The notes below the pieces were generated by a model. That model did not search any database. It saw nothing but the letters and a program-made list of their open reading frames with translations, and was not told the DNA's origin. Both the position numbers and the translations under genes were made by a program. Shown here piece by piece: positions 1 through 5,682 of a stretch of DNA of 5,682 nucleotides. Positions within the stretch are counted from its first letter, which is position 1. Each line of letters begins with the position of its first letter. This DNA comes from Candidatus Latescibacterota bacterium (GTDB lineage: Bacteria; Latescibacterota; Latescibacteria; Latescibacterales; Latescibacteraceae): contig JABHYP010000554.1 of the NCBI GenBank assembly GCA_018656855.1, positions 1-5,682 on the forward strand, written 5' to 3'.

Positions 1-47
1 AAAATACATTCTTCTTTTTTAACTCATAGCTGTCTGCCGCTCATTCA

Positions 48-1088
48 TCAATAGACCCCGTAATCCCGAATCGTATCAAACATCGCCAGAACATTTTCAA
101 GGGGAGTTTCCTCTAAGATGTAGTCGTGGCTGGCACCTGCAACGAATCCTCCGCCCGGTTTCATAATGTCTATTACCTCACGTGTTTTCTCCCGGACATA
201 ATCAGGATCGCCCTCGATAAGCACACTCTGTGAATCGATACAGCCGTTGAACACTATTTTGCCGCCGAATTCGGCTTTCAGTTTTTGCAGGTTCATACCG
301 TGACAGTAAGGTTGAATAGCATGAAGCCCGTCAAGGCCCACCTCTATCATCGATGGGATAAGCGGAGCAAATCCTCCGCAGCAGTGAAGCATCACCTTAA
401 TACCATAGGAGTGTCCAAGGTCGATTAAACGCTCGAGATGGGGGAGAACAAAACGCCTGAACAGTTCCTCACCCAAAAGCGGACCGGTTCGGCTGCCAAG
501 ATCGTTTCCGATGAAAAAAATATCGATCACATCGGAAGCGGCTTCAAAGGTACGACGGCTTATCTCGGCATAATAATCAACGATATGCCCCAGAACGGCA
601 TCGACTACTTCCGGCTCGTCATACATTTTGTAATAGAGATTTTCCATACCCATCAGGTCGATAGCATCGTGCCAGAAAGGTGACCAGTCACCGCCGAGTA
701 TGGCGAACTCACCTTTGTGTTTTTCAGCATCGCGCCTTATTTCCGAGACATCCATCCATTCCGGGTCAGGCCAGTCGTAATCGTGGACACCGGCAAGCGC
801 GGCATCGGCAAGAGGATGGCCCACAGGCTGACCGTAACCAATCCCTGTGCGCTCGATCCCGAAGGGGGTACGGTATACAACGCCGTCAGGCAGCGTGAAT
901 TCGGGACCGTCATAACGTGCGTATACCCGGCGAAAGTCATCTCCGAATCTCAGGGACAGGCCCTCGTCATCTAGCCCCAGTTCATTCCCGGCTTTTTTCA
1001 AGAACTCAGGGGATGCGCCGCACCATGCCGGCACTCGATCCGGTTCCTTATGTTCGAAGGAAGCAAGCACCCGCTCTCTGGAAGTCAT
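48..1088 (-). CDS. Uroporphyrinogen decarboxylase (URO-D) superfamily protein, MtaA/CmuA-like, not HemE
   Basis: This is a complete 346-residue cytoplasmic protein, the usual length for the URO-D superfamily (COG0407). The opening, TSRERVLASFEHKEPDRVP, is typical of the non-HemE branch. The RQAGRY motif of true uroporphyrinogen decarboxylase is absent, so a role in haem synthesis is unlikely. Further family marks are a buried strand ending in LHCCGG (H235, C236, C237), FNGCID (C283), and a glycine-rich GGGF followed by SHDYILEETPLENV (about 312-332). In corrinoid/coenzyme M methyltransferases of this fold, an H-x-C pair plus a distal Cys binds zinc. Here H235 and C237 are present, but the usual late Cys near GGGF is replaced by GASHD, so zinc binding is uncertain. 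The substrate is unknown; a methyltransferase or demethylation role is inference. The start is fixed by a strong ribosome binding site 9 nt upstream. The ATG overlaps the TGA of an upstream remnant reading frame as ATGA. The family call is firm and the function open. Confidence 0.9.
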   Translation of the reverse strand: MTSRERVLASFEHKEPDRVPAWCGASPEFLKKAGNELGLDDEGLSLRFGDDFRRVYARYDGPEFTLPDGVVYRTPFGIERTGIGYGQPVGHPLADAALAGVHDYDWPDPEWMDVSEIRRDAEKHKGEFAILGGDWSPFWHDAIDLMGMENLYYKMYDEPEVVDAVLGHIVDYYAEISRRTFEAASDVIDIFFIGNDLGSRTGPLLGEELFRRFVLPHLERLIDLGHSYGIKVMLHCCGGFAPLIPSMIEVGLDGLHAIQPYCHGMNLQKLKAEFGGKIVFNGCIDSQSVLIEGDPDYVREKTREVIDIMKPGGGFVAGASHDYILEETPLENVLAMFDTIRDYGVY

Positions 1089-1273
1089 GTGAATGGCACT
1101 CCTTTCGAGTCCTCAACGGTCATGAATTTATTCAATTGTTGCGGTGTAAGGTCTTCTGTTTTGTTATTGTTAACCTTCGGTAATTCAATAGTGAAGTCAA
1201 TATTTTCGCACAGTCGCCTCGAAACACCGAAATTGATGAAAGAAACACTCCGAAAATCATCTGCGCGCTTCAA
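1085..1273 (-). pseudogene. Putative tyrosine integrase remnant (core-binding/catalytic junction)
   Basis: A short open frame of 62 codons has only a TTG as possible start and no clear ribosome binding site. Its middle part (about 1124-1237) reads INFGVSRRLCENIDFTIELP, then KVNNNKTEDLTPQQLNKF. This pattern, a helix ending in xNFGVxxxLC, then FxIExPKVxNxKTEDLTPxQL, is what I recall at the link between the SAM-like and catalytic domains of phage-type tyrosine integrases. The expected continuation into the catalytic domain is missing: after NKF the frame runs about 12 unrelated residues to a TGA that overlaps the ATG of the URO-D gene. None of the catalytic residues (R, H/K, R, Y) is present, so it cannot be active. 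The frame is also in phase with the transglutaminase gene upstream, separated only by that gene's TGA. Alternatives are a small unrelated gene translationally coupled to the URO-D gene, or chance. Confidence 0.45.
1098..1105 (-). promoter_or_regulatory. Ribosome binding site of the URO-D-family gene
   Basis: The minus strand reads AAAGGAGT, ending 9 nt before the ATG at 1088. It fixes that start. It lies inside the integrase-like remnant frame, so the present gene start was built on or pasted into remnant sequence. Confidence 0.75.
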
Positions 1274-1297
1274 TGATTTATAACTGTTACTACTGTT

Positions 1298-3460
1298 TCA
1301 GTTTATTTTCTCATATTCCTTAAGTGGTACATCGACATAATGAAGCACGACTGATGAAGGCTTTCCTCTTACTCCGGACTTATTGACTGCGCGTGCACGG
1401 ATCGTGTTTTTTCCCGACCGGAGAAACCATGTCCATTTCTCACCGGTCTCCCGCCACTCGGTATCGTCGACACTCACTTCAATGTGGCTGAAGTTGGGTG
1501 TGCATGTCTCGAAATGCAGGAACAGCCTGTCGTTACCAAATGATGAAAGTGCGTGAATGTGAACCAGGTTCAGATCGGGCCACATGTCCCTGGGACGGTC
1601 AGTGAACCAGGAGTGTTTGCGGTTTGGCGGAGTTTTCTCGTCATACCAGTTTATATAGCCGTCCCACGGCCATTTGTCGATACCATGAGCCAATGGCATG
1701 GGCAGGGGCTGGTCATAGAAATTGTTTCGCGGCACCATACGCATGAACTGAGCGAGATTCACTCCGGCCCAAGGGCGGATCGCATGGAAGGTCGGCGATC
1801 CCTGGCCCAGCGGAAATTCACCTATATCCTTCATTGCCTGTGATGTCGCTTTGTTGCCATCGAACATCCAGTCGTAGGGTTTGTCCTGATGGAAAAGGTC
1901 TGTATAGTGATTGTGGATTTCAAGATAATTCTGCGGAATGAGGGTTTCTTTGTCGTACGAGTAGAAATTGGTATAGCTTGAGTCGAGATATATCCATTTC
2001 CCAAACTCATCGTTCCATACTTCACATATCTCGTGAGCATTAATGTTTACAAGACGTGCCTGCCAGCCATAGGCCATGCACAATCCGGCGAGAAGATTGT
2101 TGAACTGAATGCACATGCCGCCGCTGCCAACACGGTCGATGCGCTCCAGAATGCTCTTGGCGTCCCACCCGGGATAGTTATAATCGGGATGTATCCAGTT
2201 GAAACGCTTGATAACATAGTCCATGAGTTTGACCTGGGCCTCGAATTCTGTACGGCATCCTCCAACAAGTTCATCGAGGTTCTCACGAAGACGAATTTCC
2301 TTGAATTCGGGACGATCCCAGGGCTCCCATTTCCAGTCTATCGAAGAGTATTGTATCTTTGGATTATCTACCGAGATAACCCTGATGTTATCGGGTACCG
2401 GCATGAATTCTGACAGCCTTGTATTCGCTTGCATGGATTTGACCACAGGGGATACCAACGGATTCAAGGTGCTCAGTTCCGCTTTGAGCTGTATATATCG
2501 CCTGTTCAGTGTGTCTTCGACATCGTATTCGAGTTCCGGGCCTGATCCGATAAGTTCATAAGGCCCCCACCCTTCATCATAAGGCCCCGGTTTAATACCT
2601 GAACGCATGTAGTAGTTTACGCTAGCCCCTTCGGGTATATCGGACGCGAACCTAAGAGTCAGGCGGTTTCTTGTGACGACCATCCGCGAGAAGGTTCTCG
2701 TGGGTATGATGAAATCTTCCGAATCGCCTCGCCAGAGGTCTATAACGGGTGTAGCCAGCCAGCCGGTCTCTATATAGCGGTCAAGGCTTATGCGGACACT
2801 GTATTCGGCTAGGGTCTTTCCATCAGGCCCAAACGGACTCTTTTTCCAGGATTTTCCGCCATTGAATGATTTAAAAGAAGTCTTGCCGGCTACAGCCGGG
2901 TCACCGCCGCCATGCTCGTATTCATCGGCCCGTGCAAGGATAAGTTCCCAGCCGTCTTCCTCAGTCGCCGCCTCAGGACATGACAGATCAATGATATTTC
3001 GGCCCTTTTTAAGCCAGTCCACGGGGAATTCTATCCAGAAACACCGCCAGCTTTTGTACTCGGACAAGTCCCATACAACTTCATCATTATTGTTAACGGA
3101 AAAACGCAACGGGTGGGCGCCTAAAGAGGTAGTGTATTTTTTCACGATAATAAGTAGAAATGCTTTTTCTGCCCGTATATCGTCGAGAAAGAGGATTTTT
3201 CTGGCTTGGTTCTTTCCCCAGATAATATCGGAAGAAACACCCTTGTCACTCATGCCCGCACCGGGAGCGTCATTCTGTATCAAGTCCATATTGAAAAGGC
3301 TGACACCACCCCCGGGGTGTTTCATGAGCTTGTGCATGAAACCGTTGTTATAAATCATCTCCGCGTCACCGCCCCAAAGCGTTTCCACTTCTTTTGCTTC
3401 AACAAATGCTGCGATGAAAACAATACCAAGCATAATTACGATACATCCGGCTCTTTTCAT
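1298..3460 (-). CDS. Secreted transglutaminase-like protein with N-terminal beta-sandwich regions
   Basis: The predicted product has 720 residues. Residues 1-22 form a Sec signal peptide: MKR, a hydrophobic core, and a likely cut after VEA. The product should therefore be periplasmic, surface-bound or extracellular. Residues about 25-340 look beta-rich, rich in Trp, Gly and Asp, and may be carbohydrate-binding or sialidase-like modules. The transglutaminase-like core spans about 405-500. Its putative triad is C450 in GSGGMCIQFN, H476 in NAHEICEVWND and D493 in WIYLDSSY, with normal spacing. In bacteria this fold is more often a peptidase or amidase than a cross-linker. About 632-708 is a further beta domain ending in NTIRARAVNKSG, typical of Ig/FN3-like modules. 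I chose the ATG at 3460 because GGAG lies 8 nt upstream and the signal peptide begins there. A longer reading from a TTG at 3565 would start inside the predicted promoter. The substrate is unknown; a cell-wall or glycoprotein target is inference. Confidence 0.88.
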   Translation of the reverse strand: MKRAGCIVIMLGIVFIAAFVEAKEVETLWGGDAEMIYNNGFMHKLMKHPGGGVSLFNMDLIQNDAPGAGMSDKGVSSDIIWGKNQARKILFLDDIRAEKAFLLIIVKKYTTSLGAHPLRFSVNNNDEVVWDLSEYKSWRCFWIEFPVDWLKKGRNIIDLSCPEAATEEDGWELILARADEYEHGGGDPAVAGKTSFKSFNGGKSWKKSPFGPDGKTLAEYSVRISLDRYIETGWLATPVIDLWRGDSEDFIIPTRTFSRMVVTRNRLTLRFASDIPEGASVNYYMRSGIKPGPYDEGWGPYELIGSGPELEYDVEDTLNRRYIQLKAELSTLNPLVSPVVKSMQANTRLSEFMPVPDNIRVISVDNPKIQYSSIDWKWEPWDRPEFKEIRLRENLDELVGGCRTEFEAQVKLMDYVIKRFNWIHPDYNYPGWDAKSILERIDRVGSGGMCIQFNNLLAGLCMAYGWQARLVNINAHEICEVWNDEFGKWIYLDSSYTNFYSYDKETLIPQNYLEIHNHYTDLFHQDKPYDWMFDGNKATSQAMKDIGEFPLGQGSPTFHAIRPWAGVNLAQFMRMVPRNNFYDQPLPMPLAHGIDKWPWDGYINWYDEKTPPNRKHSWFTDRPRDMWPDLNLVHIHALSSFGNDRLFLHFETCTPNFSHIEVSVDDTEWRETGEKWTWFLRSGKNTIRARAVNKSGVRGKPSSVVLHYVDVPLKEYEKIN

Positions 3461-3468
3461 TTTCAACA

Positions 3469-3472
3469 CTCC
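3469..3472 (-). promoter_or_regulatory. Ribosome binding site deciding the transglutaminase start
   Basis: The minus strand reads GGAG with 8 nt to the ATG at 3460, directly before the signal-peptide coding sequence. It supports the 720-residue form over the frame-open 755-residue form. Confidence 0.75.
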
Positions 3473-3480
3473 ATAAAAAA

Positions 3481-3490
3481 GGATTAATCC
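3481..3490. repeat. 10-bp perfect palindrome in the 5' leader of the transglutaminase gene
   Basis: GGATTAATCC is a perfect 10-bp palindrome. It lies between the predicted promoter and the ribosome binding site, with its near edge 8 nt upstream of the GGAG. It could be an operator half-site or simply chance, since a 10-bp palindrome is not rare in AT-rich DNA. Confidence 0.25.
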
Positions 3491-3549
3491 GACATTCCCA
3501 AAATTATTGTCATGAGCATTCAAAATTTCCCATTCTTTTTGATAACCGT

Positions 3550-3578
3550 ATTTTATCTCTTCCAAGTTCTTTTAGCAA
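3550..3578 (-). promoter_or_regulatory. Sigma70-like promoter for the transglutaminase gene
   Basis: On the minus strand, TTGCTA (3573-3578) and TAAAAT (3550-3555) are separated by exactly 17 bp. The -35 has two mismatches to consensus and the -10 has one. Transcription would begin near 3543, giving a leader of about 80 nt before the ATG at 3460. The leader carries the GGATTAATCC palindrome and the GGAG site. The promoter touches the stop codon of the transposase-like remnant immediately upstream. This is a sequence match only, in AT-rich DNA where such matches occur by chance. Confidence 0.5.
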
Positions 3579-3752
3579 CTATATTTCGCATACTATTCTA
3601 TTAATTGCATCGTATATGATTGATAAACAGAGAAATATTCTGTTTGATGTCATTTTTACACCATGAAATTCAAGATTGAAACCTCCATCAAAACCAACTT
3701 TCATGCTTTTACACCGGACGATCAGAATATGCCAGCCATGAACACATGTTAA
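3579..3752 (-). pseudogene. Putative IS1380-type transposase N-terminal fragment
   Basis: An open frame runs from 3752 to a TAG at 3579. Its first ATG is at 3704, giving 41 residues and no clear ribosome binding site. The segment at 3645-3704 reads MKVGFDGGFNLEFHGVKMTS. I recall this pattern, xFDGGFNLEFHGxKVTSDAGLL, at the N-terminus of a group of IS1380-family DDE transposases. In intact members the strand continues with SDAGLLAYRELD. Here the match stops at TSN and about 20 unrelated hydrophobic residues follow, so only the first twentieth or so of a roughly 400-450-residue transposase remains. No catalytic residues are present. The fragment has the same orientation as the surrounding genes and lies just upstream of the transglutaminase promoter. 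No insertion-sequence ends were identified. The call depends on remembered motifs. Confidence 0.45.
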
Positions 3753-3771
3753 TTATAATATAATAACATGT
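3744..3771. repeat. 8+8 bp inverted repeat with twin ACATGT cores
   Basis: ACATGTTA (3744-3751) and TAACATGT (3764-3771) form a perfect inverted repeat around a 12-nt A/T-only centre. Each arm contains the palindrome ACATGT, and the two are 22 bp apart centre to centre, about two helical turns. This could be a paired protein-binding site or a weak cruciform. It has no U-run after it and is not a convincing terminator. Confidence 0.35.
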
Positions 3772-3836
3772 TATGATATATTGTGAAAGCATTTTTTACG
3801 TTAATATGGAAAATTGGGGATAATATCACCAAGATA

Positions 3837-3951
3837 GTTGTATAATTGCAAAACCATTCTGACAGTACTTTCAGGGATAAAAGAGAAGCTTTGTTTAAAT
3901 CATTGAAGATATTTAAATTAAATTCTGATGAAAATTTTGCGCTTATACAAC
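3837..3951. repeat. 17-bp inverted repeat (15/17) spanning the acyltransferase 3' end
   Basis: GTTGTATAATTGCAAAA (3837-3853) and TTTTGCGCTTATACAAC (3935-3951) are reverse complements at 15 of 17 positions. The right arm is coding: it includes the codons for LYKRK near the acyltransferase C-terminus. The left arm is non-coding. In the acyltransferase mRNA the arms could pair as 9 bp plus 6 bp around a 2x2 internal mismatch, enclosing an 81-nt loop that holds the stop codon. No U-tract follows. It may be a 3' mRNA structure, a rearrangement scar or chance. Confidence 0.4.
3859..3874. repeat. 16-bp imperfect palindrome downstream of the acyltransferase gene
   Basis: CTGACAGTACTTTCAG matches its own reverse complement at 14 of 16 positions, with one mismatched pair. 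It lies in the non-coding loop between the arms of the 3837-3951 inverted repeat, 44 bp past the acyltransferase stop codon. It could be an operator-type site. There are no other copies that I can see in the window. Confidence 0.3.
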
Positions 3952-5009
3952 CAGTAGCAAAGATACCAGTAAACAACAAGAACTATGTTCTGATGAATGA
4001 TCTTTCCCGCAACACCGATGTTTTCGAGAACAGGCATGGTGAAAATACCAACGAAATTTTTTGTCCACCCGCCCAGGAGATTCGTAAACATGTAGATGAA
4101 AATCGAGTTCATACCGACAATCACCATGACCTTAGCCCAATTTTTGTGCTCCCTGACATCTATTATCCAGTAGAACAGGGCAAGCGCCAGAAGGCACCAT
4201 CCGCCGCTGACAATAATGAACGAACTGGTGCATATCCGCTTTATAACAGGTGTGACAGGATTGAGGGCAAGACCGAGCACAACACCCGCTATGCCGTATG
4301 TACATAACAACTTTATTTTACGCATCCCCGCCCGGTCGCTTCCGAGAATAATTCCGGCTATTACTCCCCACATGGTATGAGCGGTAGAACCGATAAAGTT
4401 AATAGTGACCCAGCCGCCGCCCGGATTAATTTTCCCCATTAGGATACGATCGACAAATGCGCCCAGATTAACATCTTTCTCCCATGGATCTGTAACGCCG
4501 GGACTGGTGATAAACCGATATGCAATATAATTGCCGAGTAGTATTGCGAATGAAATGATGAGCTGTGTACGCAGTGATTTTTTCATGAATAAAAAAGCGA
4601 TGAAATATGTAAATGAAAGCTGGGTAAGGACATTCCACAGTTCCCAGACAAGCTTGCCGCTGTACGAACAGTGAAGTATAACGCCGAGGGAGAAAAGTAT
4701 TATTGAGCGTTTGATAACATGAAGCAACGACTGGTTCCATGTTTCACCTCGCTCCCACCGTTTTGCGAATGAAAAGGGCATGGCAACGCCGACAATAAAC
4801 ATGAAAAACGGTTGAATCAGATCCCAGAAATGAAGACCGTTCCAGGGATGATGGGTAAATTGCAATCCAACAAATCTCCAGTATGGAATATTCTTTAAGT
4901 AAGGCAGTCCAAAGCCGCCCGATACAAGGAGAATCATGGTGAATCCGCGAAACGCATCAAGTGATCCAAGACGCTTCTGCGGCGATAACTGAGCTTTGTG
5001 TATTCCCAT
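3918..5009 (-). CDS. Multi-pass membrane acyltransferase, HGSNAT/NagX-like (COG4299, DUF5009)
   Basis: The product has 363 residues with about ten hydrophobic helices, for example near 22-36, 60-79, 100-115, 203-223, 262-283 and 335-356. It is an inner-membrane protein. The N-terminus has the family signature RLGSLDAFRGF (13-23). It is followed by THHPWNGLHFWDLIQPFFMF (52-71) and GVAMPFSF. In human heparan-alpha-glucosaminide N-acetyltransferase a His three residues before the matching Trp is catalytic; H53 appears to be its counterpart. Family members move an acetyl group from cytoplasmic acetyl-CoA across the membrane to an amino sugar or glycan. The acceptor here is not known. Length fits bacterial relatives (350-400). 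I chose the ATG at 5009 because AAAAGGG lies 9 nt upstream; a TTG at 5018 sits directly against that site and cannot use it. The gene lies 69 bp downstream of the prenyltransferase gene and may share its transcript. Confidence 0.88.
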   Translation of the reverse strand: MGIHKAQLSPQKRLGSLDAFRGFTMILLVSGGFGLPYLKNIPYWRFVGLQFTHHPWNGLHFWDLIQPFFMFIVGVAMPFSFAKRWERGETWNQSLLHVIKRSIILFSLGVILHCSYSGKLVWELWNVLTQLSFTYFIAFLFMKKSLRTQLIISFAILLGNYIAYRFITSPGVTDPWEKDVNLGAFVDRILMGKINPGGGWVTINFIGSTAHTMWGVIAGIILGSDRAGMRKIKLLCTYGIAGVVLGLALNPVTPVIKRICTSSFIIVSGGWCLLALALFYWIIDVREHKNWAKVMVIVGMNSIFIYMFTNLLGGWTKNFVGIFTMPVLENIGVAGKIIHQNIVLVVYWYLCYWLYKRKIFIRI

Positions 5010-5018
5010 GATGCTCAA

Positions 5019-5025
5019 CCCTTTT
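5019..5025 (-). promoter_or_regulatory. Ribosome binding site deciding the acyltransferase start
   Basis: The minus strand reads AAAAGGG, 9 nt before the ATG at 5009. The alternative TTG at 5018 is immediately adjacent, with no spacing, so the ATG is the better start and the product is three residues shorter than the longest open frame. Confidence 0.65.
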
Positions 5026-5078
5026 TCATTTTCTTCTGTTCACTGATTTTCTTTGCTTTCAAATATGTGAACTCCGAA

Positions 5079-5682
5079 CTATAATCCCTGAAACCCGGCA
5101 AGCACCGCAATAATCCCTGCCGGCATAGCAAATTTAAGAGCAAGCGATGCCGCATAAAGACGCTTTTGAGACGTATCAGCAAGTGATACTTTTATGCTGA
5201 AGATAAGCGCTGGCCACACGCCCAGGATAATTATGGTTAGATATATTAGCCCGAAATACCCGGCGACAAAAGGCACGGCAGTAATTATAGCGAGAATTCC
5301 CAGCGCAATTGCTGCAAGTCTGCATGTCGGCCGAACTCCCCAGACGGTTGCGGCAGTCTTTATTCCGACAGCGTTATCACCTTTTATATCCGCGGAATCC
5401 TTGATTAATTCCCTGCCAAAATGAAAAAGTATAGCGAACACCGCCGGCAGAAGTGACCGAGTAACACTCTCTCCCGCAACTCCCCCGTACACGAATGCAA
5501 GCCCGCCGAGACTCGCTACCGAAAGGTTGCCGACAAAGGGAATACCCTTAAGTTTCATGTCGTAGGCGAAGAGTACAACAGATGCGGAAAGGGCTATTGT
5601 AACTCCCGGAGTTCCAAGCGGGGCTGAAAGCCATATTCCGATGAACGCCAGAAGGAGCGCGAAAATAACGGCAGCGCCTGCC
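5079..5682 (-). CDS. UbiA-superfamily prenyltransferase, C-terminal 200 residues (5' end outside window)
   Basis: The frame is open to the right edge, so the N-terminus and start codon are missing. The visible protein begins AGAAVIFALLLAFIGIWL and has about six membrane helices. Family features, numbered from the visible start, are YDMKLKGIPFVGNLSVA (40-56), with GN at 51-52, and FGRELIKDSADIKGDNAVGIKT (87-108). The latter carries the second Asp-rich motif D-x2-D-x3-D (D95, D98, D102), which binds Mg2+ and the prenyl diphosphate. The first Asp-rich motif lies in the missing 80-100 residues; members are usually 280-300 long. UbiA enzymes attach polyprenyl chains to aromatic rings or glycerol lipids. 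The REL-IKD-x3-D-x2-GD form is closest in my memory to geranylgeranylglycerol-phosphate geranylgeranyltransferase-type proteins. MenA- or UbiA-type quinone enzymes remain possible. A Met at 5558 is internal, not the start, because homologous sequence continues upstream of it. The acyltransferase gene follows after 69 bp. Confidence 0.88.
   Translation of the reverse strand, partial: AGAAVIFALLLAFIGIWLSAPLGTPGVTIALSASVVLFAYDMKLKGIPFVGNLSVASLGGLAFVYGGVAGESVTRSLLPAVFAILFHFGRELIKDSADIKGDNAVGIKTAATVWGVRPTCRLAAIALGILAIITAVPFVAGYFGLIYLTIIILGVWPALIFSIKVSLADTSQKRLYAASLALKFAMPAGIIAVLAGFQGL

Larger units (their letters stand above)
3461..3917. other. AT-rich 457-bp intergenic spacer with mobile-element remnant and inverted repeats
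   Basis: The spacer between the acyltransferase stop and the transglutaminase start is clearly richer in A and T than the genes on either side. From right to left it holds one arm of a long inverted repeat with the acyltransferase 3' end, a 16-bp imperfect palindrome, an 8+8 bp inverted repeat, a transposase-like fragment, a promoter, a small palindrome and a ribosome binding site; these are listed separately. I see no intact gene. I also see no GC-rich hairpin with a U-run that would stop transcription from the acyltransferase gene. Confidence 0.7.

Noticed and set aside
1..47. Sequence downstream of the URO-D stop, considered for a terminator.
   Set aside because: There is a short A-run on the minus strand but no stable hairpin; nothing can be supported.
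1153..1200. Possible minus-strand promoter (TTGAAT, 16 bp, TAACAA) for the URO-D gene.
   Set aside because: The -10 matches consensus at only three of six positions and the site lies within the integrase-like remnant; the support is too weak.
1254..1279. 7+7 bp inverted repeat (AAATCAT / ATGATTT) with a 12-nt loop just after the transglutaminase stop, considered as a terminator.
   Set aside because: The stem is AT-rich and weak, and only a short run of T follows, so it is not a convincing intrinsic terminator.
1085..1300. The integrase-like frame is in phase with the transglutaminase gene, so TGA read-through would add about 70 residues.
   Set aside because: There is no read-through or selenocysteine context that I can recognise, and the added segment resembles a different protein family. 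In-phase alignment has a one-in-three chance.
2790..3353. Plus-strand open frame of 187 codons inside the transglutaminase gene.
   Set aside because: It is antisense to a clear coding region and its Ser/Pro-rich composition is typical of a reverse-strand shadow.
3461..3565. N-terminal extension of the transglutaminase gene to a TTG at 3565 (35 more residues).
   Set aside because: The extension would precede a complete signal peptide, has no ribosome binding site and overlaps the predicted -10 region. The ATG at 3460 has GGAG at good spacing.
3663..3752. Plus-strand 29-codon frame starting MKFKIETSIK.
   Set aside because: It has no ribosome binding site and lies exactly antisense to the transposase-like fragment, so it is best read as a shadow.
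3846..4307. Plus-strand open frame of 153 codons overlapping the acyltransferase 3' half.
   Set aside because: It lies antisense to a well-supported membrane protein gene, shows no recognisable family and has no ribosome binding site.

Overview
The window holds four protein genes, all on the minus strand, plus short remnants of mobile-element genes between them. I saw no rRNA, tRNA, CRISPR array or strong intrinsic terminator. The organism is a bacterium. Its shine-dalgarno sites (GGAG, AAAGGAG, AAAAGGG) are conventional, and the genes have moderate GC content with AT-rich spacers. A non-HemE URO-D-like protein, a COG4299/DUF5009-type membrane acyltransferase and a large secreted transglutaminase-like protein together recall uncultured FCB/PVC-type lineages such as Latescibacterota or Planctomycetes relatives. 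That placement is a guess from gene style, not shown by the sequence.

Layout from the right edge, in the direction of transcription: (1) the C-terminal 200 residues of a UbiA-superfamily prenyltransferase (5079 to beyond 5682); (2) 69 bp later, a 363-residue multi-pass acyltransferase resembling heparan-alpha-glucosaminide N-acetyltransferase/NagX (3918-5009); (3) a 457 bp AT-rich spacer (3461-3917) with several inverted repeats, a short stretch that looks like the N-terminus of an IS1380-type transposase, and a good sigma70-like promoter; (4) a 720-residue exported protein with a Cys-His-Asp transglutaminase-like core (1298-3460); (5) a 209 bp spacer (1089-1297) whose minus strand encodes about 40 residues resembling a tyrosine integrase; (6) a uroporphyrinogen-decarboxylase-family protein (48-1088), whose ATG overlaps the stop codon of the integrase remnant.

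The prenyltransferase and acyltransferase may be co-transcribed. The transglutaminase gene probably has its own promoter. No single pathway clearly joins the four products. The most unusual feature is that the transglutaminase gene lies between two apparent mobile-element remnants, which suggests past insertion and decay around it. Both remnant calls rest on remembered family motifs and need a homology search. I found no convincing new biological system.
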